Positions 1 through 7,687 of a stretch of 22,914 nt of DNA are shown here, piece after piece (position 1 is the stretch's first letter; every line of letters starts with the position of its first letter). The notes under the pieces are model-generated. The model searched no databases, was not told the DNA's origin, and worked only from the letters and a program-made list of their open reading frames with translations. Source of the DNA: Methanocorpusculum sp. (lineage in GTDB: Archaea; Halobacteriota; Methanomicrobia; Methanomicrobiales; Methanocorpusculaceae); the NCBI GenBank assembly GCA_029986255.1, contig DALTYD010000013.1:1-22914 (forward strand), written 5' to 3'. Made by a program: the position numbers and the translations under genes.

Positions 1-5
1 CACAT

Positions 6-731
6 TCAGAATTCATATTGATTTTTAAGGATATTCAGCGTTTCGATTGCCCCTGAAAATGATCCTACCTCAATTACCGGGTTTTTGATATTATTTTCAT
101 AAATGCGTTTCATTACATTATCAAAATCGATATTTCCTTTCCCAATTACATCGTGAGTATCATGTTTTCCATTGTTATCATGAAGATGGACATGCGCAAA
201 GGGAGTGGTTAAGAATGCATCTAAATTACCACATTCATTTGCATGGCCGATATCAAGACAAAAAGCGGCTCCCTCAAGAAGTGATAAGTCTTTTGGTTCT
301 TTGAGGAAGAAATATCCCCAATTTCCCATATTTTCTATGAAATAGGTGATCCCATACTGGATGGATGCTGCACGGATCTGTGCAAGGGATGCGCGAAGAT
401 GTTGTTCCGCGAGGTTATATTCGTACTCCCAGGCGAAATAACCAGGATGTATAACGACTGGTGCATCAATTTCTGCAGCAAGGGCAAATGTGTCTTCAAT
501 AACCTCAACTGATGCACGACGAATAGGTTCCAAGACGGAAGCGATGTTGACACTGCGAGATGGAGCATGTATACTATAGTTAAAGCTGTAGGATTCAAGG
601 AGCGTGGTATCAATCAACAGATGTGGTCCATCACTCATGATTTCTACATACTCAGTGTACGGGGCGAGTTTGTCAAGAGCAGATTCTAATGGTTCGACAT
701 GGAGACAATGTGTGGAGATTGCGTACATCAT
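6..731 (-). CDS. Sugar phosphate isomerase/epimerase (xylose-isomerase-like TIM barrel)
   Basis: A 241-residue protein of the AP-endonuclease-2/xylose-isomerase-like TIM barrel superfamily, which uses a divalent metal to isomerise or epimerise sugars or to cut DNA at abasic sites. Visible strand-end motifs are IHAPSRS (54-60), VIHPGYF (93-99), FIENMGNWG (131-139), CLDIGHANECG (158-168), VHLHDNNGKHD (181-191) and VIEVGSF (219-225). They supply likely metal ligands His55, His95, Glu133, Asp160, His163, His184 and Glu221. The length (about 240) is shorter than endonuclease IV (about 280), which favours the isomerase/epimerase side; the substrate cannot be read from sequence. It starts with two adjacent ATG codons (731 and 728) and has no clear Shine-Dalgarno site, so it may be leaderless. 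The frame is complete and ends at the left edge; no operon partner is visible. Confidence 0.8.
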   Translation of the reverse strand: MMYAISTHCLHVEPLESALDKLAPYTEYVEIMSDGPHLLIDTTLLESYSFNYSIHAPSRSVNIASVLEPIRRASVEVIEDTFALAAEIDAPVVIHPGYFAWEYEYNLAEQHLRASLAQIRAASIQYGITYFIENMGNWGYFFLKEPKDLSLLEGAAFCLDIGHANECGNLDAFLTTPFAHVHLHDNNGKHDTHDVIGKGNIDFDNVMKRIYENNIKNPVIEVGSFSGAIETLNILKNQYEF

Positions 732-1434
732 ATTATTAGTAACTTGTGTATCTTTATGCAGAAATAAGGTTTGTTAGGTGTTCTTATACTTCAATGATGA
801 AGGAAATTTTTTGAAAATTTCAAAAATAAAACTTCTTACTATGTGTGATTGAACAAGTATATAGGAAAATATATGCCCGAGATAAAAAAAATTAACTAGA
901 TACAATTAATACCAACAAATTAAAAAAAATCTTTTTTTCTGTTAAGTATCTTTTCATAATGTCTATAATATTATAGTTATAGCATTGATAGTAATAGATC
1001 AATGGATTCGTCGAAATTAGATTTTATGCTGAAAACCAGACATATTATGTCTCCCTAATCCAAAAATGATATGGATAATTGCGAGAGAAAGAAATGAAAA
1101 GAGTTCCTTGCAATGCCCAGTGTACTTGTTTTCTAATAACTAGGGCAATTACCTTGTGCATTTCGACAGTAGACGATCTAAAAAATGAAAATAGGTTCTT
1201 GTAAGAATCAGTCCTCATGCAACACTTGTCCCCGGATAGCAGTGATGCTACAGTATTTCTCACAAAAAAGGCACATGATTCCTTGGAAAACATTTACCCA
1301 ACAATGGAAGGAAGGGAAGTACTTAGTACAGAGAAATCAATTTTTCTTATTATATTTCTAAACCAGAGATTTCGTTCTGGAAAATTTAGTAAATATCTTC
1401 CAACCCAAACAATAGTTCTCTAAAAATTTAGGCA
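732..1434. other. AT-rich gap without a convincing gene
   Basis: About 700 bases between two leftward genes. It contains homopolymer-rich DNA near 820-940 and a perfect 14-base palindrome CTATAATATTATAG at 963-976. Short open frames exist on both strands around 1045-1423, overlap each other, lack ribosome-binding sites and resemble no family I know. Nothing here can be called a gene. Confidence 0.6.
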
Positions 1435-2400
1435 TCAGGGAAGAATAAGCGTTCCCATAATCCTCAGTTTTGCCCCATCAAGATAATGCAACACTGCTGT
1501 ATCACCTGGTTTGTACACCAGAGGAGTTTCCATTTCAAGCGTAATTATCGGCTTATGCCAGTTTGAGCCATTCTCCACTGCCGTCACTCTGGCAGAAAGA
1601 AACTGCATCCAGTGACCTACAGATACCATCATCATTTCTTTCACTGCAGACGGCCAGTATCTCACTAATTCAGCCCGGGCAGTAATCCGTGTTGTACATG
1701 TCACCAGAGGATCCGTCGTTAGAACAAAACCTCGATCCAGATCTCCTTCATCAACATCCTTCAGTGCACAGCCAATACGATCACCAACATATGCCCAGGA
1801 AAAATCATCATCATGTTTCTGCACAGATCGGATTTGAGCTGTTTTACCACTTGGTTCAATTCGTATCTTATCATGTTTCTTAATCCATCCATCCACAACA
1901 CATCCAAGAATAACTGTTCCAATACCTCGAACATTAAAATGGTGATCGATCGGCACCGTACCAACTGCCCCCTCCTTTGGTTCAATTTCTAATTGTACAG
2001 CAGCACGATCAAGAAGATGTGCAGACAACATAATGAAATCTTCCTTACAGAATACATATTTTTCAAGAACAGTACCTTTTATTAGAGGGATGATATCAGA
2101 TGGTTGAAGGTAATTCTTTAGAATAATCGTACCTTTTGAAACACCAGCACAGTCCAGAATCAGTACCCATTCTGCAAACATTGGTGTAATCTTCTCAATA
2201 ACCACTATTGCCTCATGAGCCATTGATACCACATAAAACAACGGTGCAAGCCTGTCTGGATATCGTGTGGGTTCCAGCAACGTAACTGTATTCTGACCTT
2301 TTTTTAGATTATAAAAAGTAATATCAGTACTCGTCCCCTTCTTTCCTAGTTCTCGGGCATATCCATTTGGAGCAAGAACAGCAACTGTCAGATTTGGCAT
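1435..2400 (-). CDS. Archaeal SelB-like elongation factor homologue with degenerate G domain (aSelBL family)
   Basis: A 321-residue translational-GTPase relative. The most recognisable part is an EF-Tu domain II at about 147-232, with the typical patterns IDHHFNVRGIGTV, GDRIGCALK and DLDRGFVL, followed by a beta-rich domain III-like end. The N-terminal 1-110 region takes the place of the G domain, but the P-loop is replaced by ELGKKGTSTDIT (17-28), the DxxG switch by LLEPTRYPDR (41-50), and no NKxD motif is present, so GTP hydrolysis is unlikely. This matches the archaeal SelB-like family (aSelBL) described in archaea that lack selenocysteine; its role is unknown. It is divergent from arfC with a 213-base shared upstream region. 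Common database names would be EF-Tu domain 2 protein. The family is fairly certain, the function is not. Confidence 0.8.
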   Translation of the reverse strand: MPNLTVAVLAPNGYARELGKKGTSTDITFYNLKKGQNTVTLLEPTRYPDRLAPLFYVVSMAHEAIVVIEKITPMFAEWVLILDCAGVSKGTIILKNYLQPSDIIPLIKGTVLEKYVFCKEDFIMLSAHLLDRAAVQLEIEPKEGAVGTVPIDHHFNVRGIGTVILGCVVDGWIKKHDKIRIEPSGKTAQIRSVQKHDDDFSWAYVGDRIGCALKDVDEGDLDRGFVLTTDPLVTCTTRITARAELVRYWPSAVKEMMMVSVGHWMQFLSARVTAVENGSNWHKPIITLEMETPLVYKPGDTAVLHYLDGAKLRIMGTLILP

Positions 2401-2440
2401 ACCTATACATTTTGATTATTGTAGAGAATTAATTGTATGG

Positions 2441-2452
2441 GCACTGAAGTGC
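2441..2452. repeat. Small palindrome upstream of the SelB-like gene
   Basis: GCACTGAAGTGC is a 5-base inverted repeat with a 2-base centre, about 40 bases upstream of the start at 2400 in the divergent promoter region. It could be an operator half of the intergenic control region; this is inference only. Confidence 0.25.
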
Positions 2453-2505
2453 TGTACTAATCATCCTAAGTATCATATGGGGAAAAGATTCAATAATAAC
2501 CATAC

Positions 2506-2584
2506 ATGTGAAACATATAATATTAGAGATACAACACAGAAAATTATTTGACAACATCAGAGAATATGTGAAACATATATATAT
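2506..2584 (+). promoter_or_regulatory. arfC promoter with duplicated palindromic element
   Basis: The 14-mer ATGTGAAACATATA occurs exactly twice, at 2506-2519 and 2566-2579, with starts 60 bases apart. Each copy contains the inverted repeat ATGT-GAA-ACAT. The downstream copy runs into a TATA-box-like CATATATATATG (2574-2585), which would place the transcript start near 2605 and leave a leader of about 9 bases before the ATG at 2614. The overlap of one copy with the TATA box suggests a repressor or activator site; this is inference. Confidence 0.5.
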
Positions 2585-2613
2585 GTATTTCTCAAACATA
2601 AAGGAACATATAC

Positions 2614-3294
2614 ATGCGTCCCTATGTTATCATCAATATTGCAATGAGTGCAGACGGAAAAATTTCAACCAAAGAACACCGACAAACCAAAATATCAGGC
2701 GAACAAGACTTTGCTCGCGTAGATCGTCTGCGTTCAGATTGTGACGCCATTATGGTAGGAATTGGTACTGTTCTTGCTGACGATTCCTCACTTCGTCTCA
2801 AAAACCCCAACCTTATTGAAAAACGTACCGCTGCAGGAAAAGAAGAGCAACCTATGAGGATTGTAGTAGACAGCAAAGCTCGAATGCCTCTAGACGGAGA
2901 TATTTTTAAAAAAGGAACTGGAAAACGTGTAATCTTTGTATCTAAAACCGCACCAAAAAACAGGATTGGACCCCTCTCAGAAAAAGCCATCGTCATTCCT
3001 GCTGGAGACACTAAAATTGATCTTAATCTTGCCCTTGATAAACTCAGTGAGATGGGTGTTAAAAAATTGATGGTTGAAGGAGGAGGTACGCTTATTTGGT
3101 CATTTGTCAGTCAAAAACTTTTCGATGAAATTCGTGTCTTCATAGGGGCACTGATTATTGGTGGTGCAGAGGCGCCCACATTTGTAGACGGTAATGGGTT
3201 CACCAGAACAGAGGAGTTCACTCGTCTTCAACTTCAAAACGTAGAAAAAATCGACGAAGGAGTGCTTATCACTTGGATCAAAAAAGATGAGTAA
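2614..3294 (+). CDS. arfC: 2,5-diamino-6-(ribosylamino)-4(3H)-pyrimidinone 5'-phosphate reductase
   Basis: A 226-residue NADPH-dependent reductase of the RibD C-terminal/dihydrofolate-reductase-like fold. In archaea it reduces the ribosyl group of the pyrimidine intermediate to ribityl, before deamination, on the route to riboflavin and to the F420 chromophore that methanogens need. Family motifs are present: NIAMSADGKIS near the start, DAIMVGIGTVLADD (44-57), RIVVDSKAR, KKLMVEGGGTLIW and ALIIGGAEAPTFVDG. The length is typical for the stand-alone archaeal enzyme, and no RibD deaminase domain is attached. The start at 2614 is supported by an AAGGAA stretch 9 bases upstream and the TATA box at about 2576. 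It is a single gene, divergent from the SelB-like factor. Confidence 0.93.
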   Translation: MRPYVIINIAMSADGKISTKEHRQTKISGEQDFARVDRLRSDCDAIMVGIGTVLADDSSLRLKNPNLIEKRTAAGKEEQPMRIVVDSKARMPLDGDIFKKGTGKRVIFVSKTAPKNRIGPLSEKAIVIPAGDTKIDLNLALDKLSEMGVKKLMVEGGGTLIWSFVSQKLFDEIRVFIGALIIGGAEAPTFVDGNGFTRTEEFTRLQLQNVEKIDEGVLITWIKKDE

Positions 3295-3766
3295 TCAAAT
3301 TGAACAAACTAATTTTTGAATGAGGATGTTTTGATATTGAAAACTGAGATCACAACCACACATCTACTTTATTCTAAACAGAGAGTAAGAAAACAAAAAC
3401 GCCAATCCCTTTGTAACCAACACAATGGAACAATATCTTCTCCCATCTAAAAAATAATAAATACCTATACCAAGGATCGTCATTGCTCACGTCTCATCCT
3501 TTGAAATAATCACGATAAAAATGGCATCCTCCCCTACATGAAAATTTTCATGCAAATAGACATGCTGTCTCCTTCTTAAAATTCACGCACAACTAAGCTA
3601 GAATGCTGTTCGAATTTCGTAATAATTCCTGAGGAACGTTCGCAATAATTAGCACTTACTTTTGGAAAAGATTACATCTTCAAAAATATGATCATAATAC
3701 CATTGATCGAATCAGCAATTAACTTCCGACTGAAGATGGTATGTCTGATTGTGTGCTAAAGGTACT
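3295..3766. other. Convergent intergenic gap with a perfect palindrome
   Basis: About 470 bases between the 3' ends of arfC (+) and the SAM synthetase gene (-). No open frame looks real. It holds CATGAAAATTTTCATG, a perfect 16-base palindrome at 3537-3552, and short T runs after arfC (for example 3311-3315) that could end its transcript. Confidence 0.5.
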
Positions 3767-4984
3767 TTAGAATGTCTTTAATTTACCTTCAATAACAAGG
3801 CGCGTGATATCTGAGATATTTTCAAGGCGGTGGTTCACAATTTCCTCAACATCAGATTGGTACGCTTTGAAATCATATCCACGCTTGGTGATGCACTGAA
3901 CACTTGCAACGAGTGGGTAGTCAATTGGGTTGCCAATCTGAGACAGGAGTCGGACATACATTTCCTCTATGCCATCAACATTCAGACAGGCCTCCCGGGC
4001 GATTTCAGTTGCAAGGAGATTATAAATTTTTCCAATATGATTAATCGGATTCTTTCCGGATGTTGCTTCCATGGACATGGGTCTATTCGGGGTGATTAAG
4101 CCATTGCATCGGTTACCACGTCCAACAGAACCATCATCTCCCATCTCAGCAGACGTACCATTGACGGTTAAGAAGATAGAGGTTGTTTTCTTCCGAACAA
4201 TGTCTGCAGTGTTGATCTCAATCTTGACTTTGCGATCAGTGTAGTTCTTGGCAACCTTAGAGAAGGCTTCCACCATTTTCTCCTTCATCTCGACATAGTC
4301 GCTGATGCCTGAACAGTAGCGATCAACCATTGCAGCTGCAACAGTAATAGTAATGGTATTGGTCTCACGTAATCCCATGAGTTTAATATCGTAACCGAGC
4401 ATCGGATTCTTGGGACGAAATTCGTTTGAAATATAGTCATCAAGTCCGAGAATGATCTGTTCAACCTGGGAAAATGGTGCATGCCCAACCCCAAATGAGG
4501 TATCGTTTGCTCGGGGGACAGAGGTATGACCTTTTTTTGTGTTGAAAACATCACAAAGATCAGTGGAACCAGAACCCATGCGGCAATCAACAATGACATC
4601 GCAATCCATATCAAAAGTGGGAATTGTAGTCTTGAGGTATTCACGGGCTGCGTTTATAGCGATTGCATCGGTTGCGAATACTTTATTTCCACACTTACGC
4701 GTTGTACGGCCAGTGAGGAAGAGGTAGATTGGTTTGATTATTTTTCCTCCTCCGAATGCAGGTGCAGACTCTCCTGCAACAACTTCACCCTGATCTGTGT
4801 TATGATGAAGAACACAGCCATCACATTCGGCCATATATTCCCGACAAAGTGCGCGGGAAACAGCTTCCGCAACCCCATCGGCAAGACTATCTGGATGACC
4901 AATACACTTGCGCTCAACAAATTCAACTTTCTGTTTTTCAATAGGAGTTTGGGAGAGATGCTTCACGCTAATATTTCTCTTCAC
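3767..4984 (-). CDS. mat: Archaeal S-adenosylmethionine synthetase
   Basis: Makes S-adenosylmethionine from methionine and ATP; SAM feeds methylation and the many radical-SAM steps of methanogen cofactor synthesis. It belongs to the archaeal MAT family, which differs strongly from bacterial MetK. With the start used here it has 405 residues, the normal family size. Motifs: GHPDSLADGVAEAVSRAL from 29, HHNTDQGEV from 60, AFGGGKIIKPIY from 76, DCRMGSGSTD, DTSFGVGHAPFSQVE, GDDGSVGRGNR (282-292) and EATSGKNPINHIGK (306-319). The frame is open to a TTG at 5002, but a GTG at 4984 is preceded by GAAGTGAT (4991-4998) at good spacing, gives the usual N-terminus (xKRNISVKHLSQTPIEKQ), and fits a TATA box centred near 5025. 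It is the sole gene of its transcript; ferritin lies upstream with its own promoter. Confidence 0.96.
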   Translation of the reverse strand: MKRNISVKHLSQTPIEKQKVEFVERKCIGHPDSLADGVAEAVSRALCREYMAECDGCVLHHNTDQGEVVAGESAPAFGGGKIIKPIYLFLTGRTTRKCGNKVFATDAIAINAAREYLKTTIPTFDMDCDVIVDCRMGSGSTDLCDVFNTKKGHTSVPRANDTSFGVGHAPFSQVEQIILGLDDYISNEFRPKNPMLGYDIKLMGLRETNTITITVAAAMVDRYCSGISDYVEMKEKMVEAFSKVAKNYTDRKVKIEINTADIVRKKTTSIFLTVNGTSAEMGDDGSVGRGNRCNGLITPNRPMSMEATSGKNPINHIGKIYNLLATEIAREACLNVDGIEEMYVRLLSQIGNPIDYPLVASVQCITKRGYDFKAYQSDVEEIVNHRLENISDITRLVIEGKLKTF

Positions 4985-5015
4985 TTTTGAATCACTTCTC
5001 AATCATCTGATGTTT

Positions 5016-5033
5016 AAGTATAAAAATATACTT
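5016..5033 (-). promoter_or_regulatory. mat promoter: TATA box inside a palindrome
   Basis: AAGTATA-AAAA-TATACTT forms a 7-base perfect inverted repeat around a TATA core, centred about 25 bases above the expected transcript start near 5000. A leader of about 16 bases would carry the GAAGTGAT ribosome-binding site used by the GTG at 4984. Confidence 0.5.
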
Positions 5034-5097
5034 ATTAAAAATTACAGGATTTCGCCATATCAGAATTTTTGCTATGATCTACTGAATGAACGAATCT

Positions 5098-5119
5098 GGG
5101 AGCTATAAGGGAGCTATAA
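5098..5119. repeat. 11-base tandem repeat between ferritin and mat
   Basis: GGGAGCTATAA occurs twice back to back (5098-5108 and 5109-5119) between the ferritin 3' end and the mat promoter. No function can be assigned. Confidence 0.6.
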
Positions 5120-5142
5120 TGTTGAGGACATTGAATCAACAC

Positions 5143-5150
5143 AAAAAAAA
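5143..5150 (-). terminator. Oligo-U terminator of ferritin
   Basis: Eight A residues on the + strand give a U8 run in the leftward transcript, 5 bases after the ferritin stop codon. Archaeal RNA polymerase terminates at such U-rich tracts without needing a hairpin. This also separates ferritin from mat. Confidence 0.5.
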
Positions 5151-5155
5151 GAAAG

Positions 5156-5653
5156 TTACTCTTTTGAAGAGCCAAGGTGTTTATCGATGAAAAGCATAGC
5201 CTCAGGGGATCCACCTGCCTTTTCAAGCATATCAATAATATCACGTACGCTCTCTTCTTCCTCCACTTGTTCATTAATGAACCACTGGAGTTCAGAAATG
5301 GCTGCATAGTCTTTTTCAGCAATTGCTGTTTCCATGATCTTGTTGATCATCGCAGTTACTTTAATTTCGTGATTATAGACTGCTTTGAAGATATCAAAAA
5401 GATCTTTTGCGTCAGTGACCGGTTTTTCGATTGCATCAAACTTGACAGGGACTCCTATTCGGATAAGATAGTCATAGAACCGAGTTGCGTGGGTCATCTC
5501 CTCAGCTGCATGTGTACGAAGCCAAGCAGCCGCACCATTCCATTTCATCGCATGTGCATCAGCTGAGAATTGCAAATATACATATGCAGAGTATATCTCT
5601 GAATTGATTTGCTTTAAAATTGCGTCATGTACTTCTGAGTTTCGTGTTTCCAT
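5156..5653 (-). CDS. Ferritin (24-mer iron storage)
   Basis: Ferritin of the bacterial/archaeal non-haem type: a four-helix bundle that oxidises Fe(II) and stores it as mineral in a 24-subunit cage. With the start used here it has 165 residues, exactly the usual size. Ferroxidase ligands are visible as Glu19 (NSEIYSAY), Glu52 and His55 (AAEEMTHATRFY), Glu96 (NHEIKVT), and the acidic cluster FINEQVEEEESVRD with Glu128, Glu131 and Glu132. The frame is open to a TTG at 5689, but the TATA box at about 5696-5709 would place transcription start near 5677, downstream of that codon. The ATG at 5653 has GGAG at 5665-5668, 11 bases away. It is a single gene with its own promoter and terminator. The symbol ftn/ftnA would be reasonable. 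Confidence 0.95.
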   Translation of the reverse strand: METRNSEVHDAILKQINSEIYSAYVYLQFSADAHAMKWNGAAAWLRTHAAEEMTHATRFYDYLIRIGVPVKFDAIEKPVTDAKDLFDIFKAVYNHEIKVTAMINKIMETAIAEKDYAAISELQWFINEQVEEEESVRDIIDMLEKAGGSPEAMLFIDKHLGSSKE

Positions 5654-5695
5654 AGTAATCATATCTCCTGCTGTAATTGAGTATTCCAAAATAGG

Positions 5696-5709
5696 ATATT
5701 ATAATATAC
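5696..5709 (-). promoter_or_regulatory. Ferritin promoter TATA box
   Basis: On the minus strand this reads GTATATTATAATAT, a strong TATA-like element. It places transcript start near 5677 and leaves a leader of about 24 bases with a GGAG ribosome-binding site. It decides in favour of the ATG at 5653. Confidence 0.5.
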
Positions 5710-5853
5710 TGTTCGAAATGGTATTAAAGTAAGGATGGAGGCAAATAATTTTTTTTGATTTCTGGATAAGATGATGGTAGACCTGTGAAAATGATGTTTA
5801 AATGGATGGAGATTTTCTTCAGATCCTCAAAAAGGAATAAGTTTGAACACTCA

Positions 5854-7083
5854 TTATTGTTTCACTGTGACAACAGTAATACCAGATTCTTTGAGTGCAG
5901 TTTTCAGCTGAACATCTTGAATAGATCCAAGCTGGGGATCAGCAATGATGATATTGTTTCCAGTGGCACTGCGATCGATGATCCAGTGTATAAATCCTTC
6001 CCAATCATTAGCAGGGGAGTTCAGACTGACTATGAGTCCAGAGCCTTCAAGTTGAATTGGAGCAAGGATTTTTAAGGAGGTTATACCAGTGCTTTTATCA
6101 ATCGCATTAAGATAGGGAGATATCCCAGCAATTGCGTACTGAATGGTATTCTGTGAGAGCAAAGTCATTAACTGCGGTCCTTCACTCCCTTCCACAAATG
6201 TGACATCAGCAATTTTCTCACCGCTGATGAACAGTTCTGCTCCCGAGATTTTTCCAGCCTTATCTGTATTTGGTTTGAGATATGAGTTGTAAGTTTCCTT
6301 AAAGTACTGCCAATCTTTCAGCAGAACAAACAGCGTAGAATCATGATCACTTGGGAGATATCCAATTGCAATGTGAGTTGTTATCAAAGATGGAGGAATT
6401 AGTTTTCCTGATGCAATCTGTGCAGTTGCTATTTCATATGGACCAAAATCATATAGTAAATTTTGGGATTCTGAAGTAGATGTAAATGCTAGGTTGCCTG
6501 TAAGCAGTTTTAGATCCCGCTGAGATTTGAGAAAATCTTCATTGCTTAAAAGCCAGGCATCCGTGATTTCACTGGAGAACCTGATTGTCGGAATTGAAGC
6601 ATTAATGGTAGTAACTGAACTGACCGAAACATTTCCATATATCATATCCTGTTTGGAAAATAGCCAATCAGCCGTAAATTCTGCAGATTTTTCTGGATAG
6701 TCATTAATGTACTTGTTACCTAGAATAACTAGAGCGATAATACTTGCTGTAAGATCCGTGTTTGCCAATGCCCTAGAGTTTGCTCCAATGGCACAGCAGG
6801 TGTGTTGTTTCCACACACCTTTAGGAGGGAGGTCCTGACTATAGGATATAACCTTTCCAATACCCCCTTCAACGCCAACAGCAACAAATGGTTGCCAGAT
6901 GATATATCCATCAATATTACCTGTTGCAAGAAGTCCTGGCATAGTACCAGCTCCTGTGTAAATAATCTCCACTGTTGGAGTAGTCTCAGTGCTGGTTGGT
7001 CCAAAAACACACGCTACTGAATAAATCATAGCAACACATATACCAAGAATACCTGCAATAACGAGCAGATGCTTTTTATGCAT
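5854..7083 (-). CDS. Secreted NMT1/SsuA-like solute-binding protein with circularly permuted halves
   Basis: A 409-residue exported protein. Residues 1-25 are a signal sequence (MHKKHLL, hydrophobic core, then SVAC, a possible lipobox with Cys25). Residues from about 37 match the second half of NMT1/SsuA/NrtA-type binding proteins: TMPGLLATGNIDGYIIWQPF, QHTCC, and KYINDYPEKSAEF. Residues from about 237 to the end match the first half of the same family: HIAIGYLPSDHDSTLF, AGISPYLNAIDK, IQLEGSGLIVS and GSIQDVQLKTALKESGI. The normal order is therefore swapped. Such proteins bind nitrate, sulfonates, taurine or thiamine precursors for ABC importers; the ligand here is unknown and no permease or ATPase gene is nearby. 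The frame is open to 7128, but a TATA box at 7104-7116 points to a leaderless transcript starting almost at the ATG at 7083. Confidence 0.85.
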   Translation of the reverse strand: MHKKHLLVIAGILGICVAMIYSVACVFGPTSTETTPTVEIIYTGAGTMPGLLATGNIDGYIIWQPFVAVGVEGGIGKVISYSQDLPPKGVWKQHTCCAIGANSRALANTDLTASIIALVILGNKYINDYPEKSAEFTADWLFSKQDMIYGNVSVSSVTTINASIPTIRFSSEITDAWLLSNEDFLKSQRDLKLLTGNLAFTSTSESQNLLYDFGPYEIATAQIASGKLIPPSLITTHIAIGYLPSDHDSTLFVLLKDWQYFKETYNSYLKPNTDKAGKISGAELFISGEKIADVTFVEGSEGPQLMTLLSQNTIQYAIAGISPYLNAIDKSTGITSLKILAPIQLEGSGLIVSLNSPANDWEGFIHWIIDRSATGNNIIIADPQLGSIQDVQLKTALKESGITVVTVKQ

Positions 7084-7687
7084 ACATGTTTTTATGCTAA
7101 CAAGGATATTTAACCCATCGTAATTCAAATGATATTTAATAAATCGATTGTTGTTGCAAATATTTGAAATGGTGAACAGTAGGAGTATAATGTTTCAGCT
7201 CAAGATAATCTTATGCGATGTATTTTCCTCGTACCATTTGGTGTACCAATGATTTTATTTAATGTAGTCAGAGAATGAATCTAATAGTATGATTGGGGAG
7301 AAATGGGAGGAATGAGGCTTAGGGTATGAATAATTGATTTGCTAACAAAGAAAATCTTATAGCACAAATAGAGATGTGTGCATTTTTGATGAAAGCTATG
7401 TAGATGTGATGTAGATAAGCAGACAGGATCTGACTATAGAATGCATCCAGATATTGTCAAGTCCCAAGGTAAAAATTAGTTTGGCAAAGCTGATAATAAT
7501 TTTTTTTTAAATTTCTGACTTGACCGTAAAGTTTTCCAAACTGAGGAGAGAATTATAGATATTTTAGAAATGATAAGATAAAAATTGACTATACCATCAA
7601 GGTAAAACAGGTTTTAAAAAAATAAAGAATTGTAGTTCCAATACACAATAGTATTGTCGATCAGATGCACTTTAAAATGGTGATGAA
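7084..7687. other. Divergent intergenic gap before mobA
   Basis: About 600 AT-rich bases between the solute-binding protein gene and mobA. It contains the promoter of the former, a T10-rich tract near 7500, and no credible open frame or RNA gene. A weak C/D-box-like spacing near 7387-7433 was judged insufficient. Confidence 0.5.
7104..7116 (-). promoter_or_regulatory. TATA box of the solute-binding protein gene
   Basis: The minus strand reads GGGTTAAATATCC. Its centre is about 27 bases above the ATG at 7083, so the mRNA is probably leaderless. A start at 7128 would lie upstream of the promoter. Confidence 0.4.

Noticed and set aside
1045..1423. Overlapping open frames on both strands (82 codons minus, 68 codons plus)
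   Set aside because: They overlap each other, lack ribosome-binding sites and show no family resemblance; they fit chance frames in AT-rich spacer.
7387..7433. C/D-box guide RNA candidate (TGATGA at 7387-7392, CTGA at 7430-7433)
   Set aside because: The C box lacks the leading purine, no D' box or closing stem is seen, and such short motifs are common by chance.
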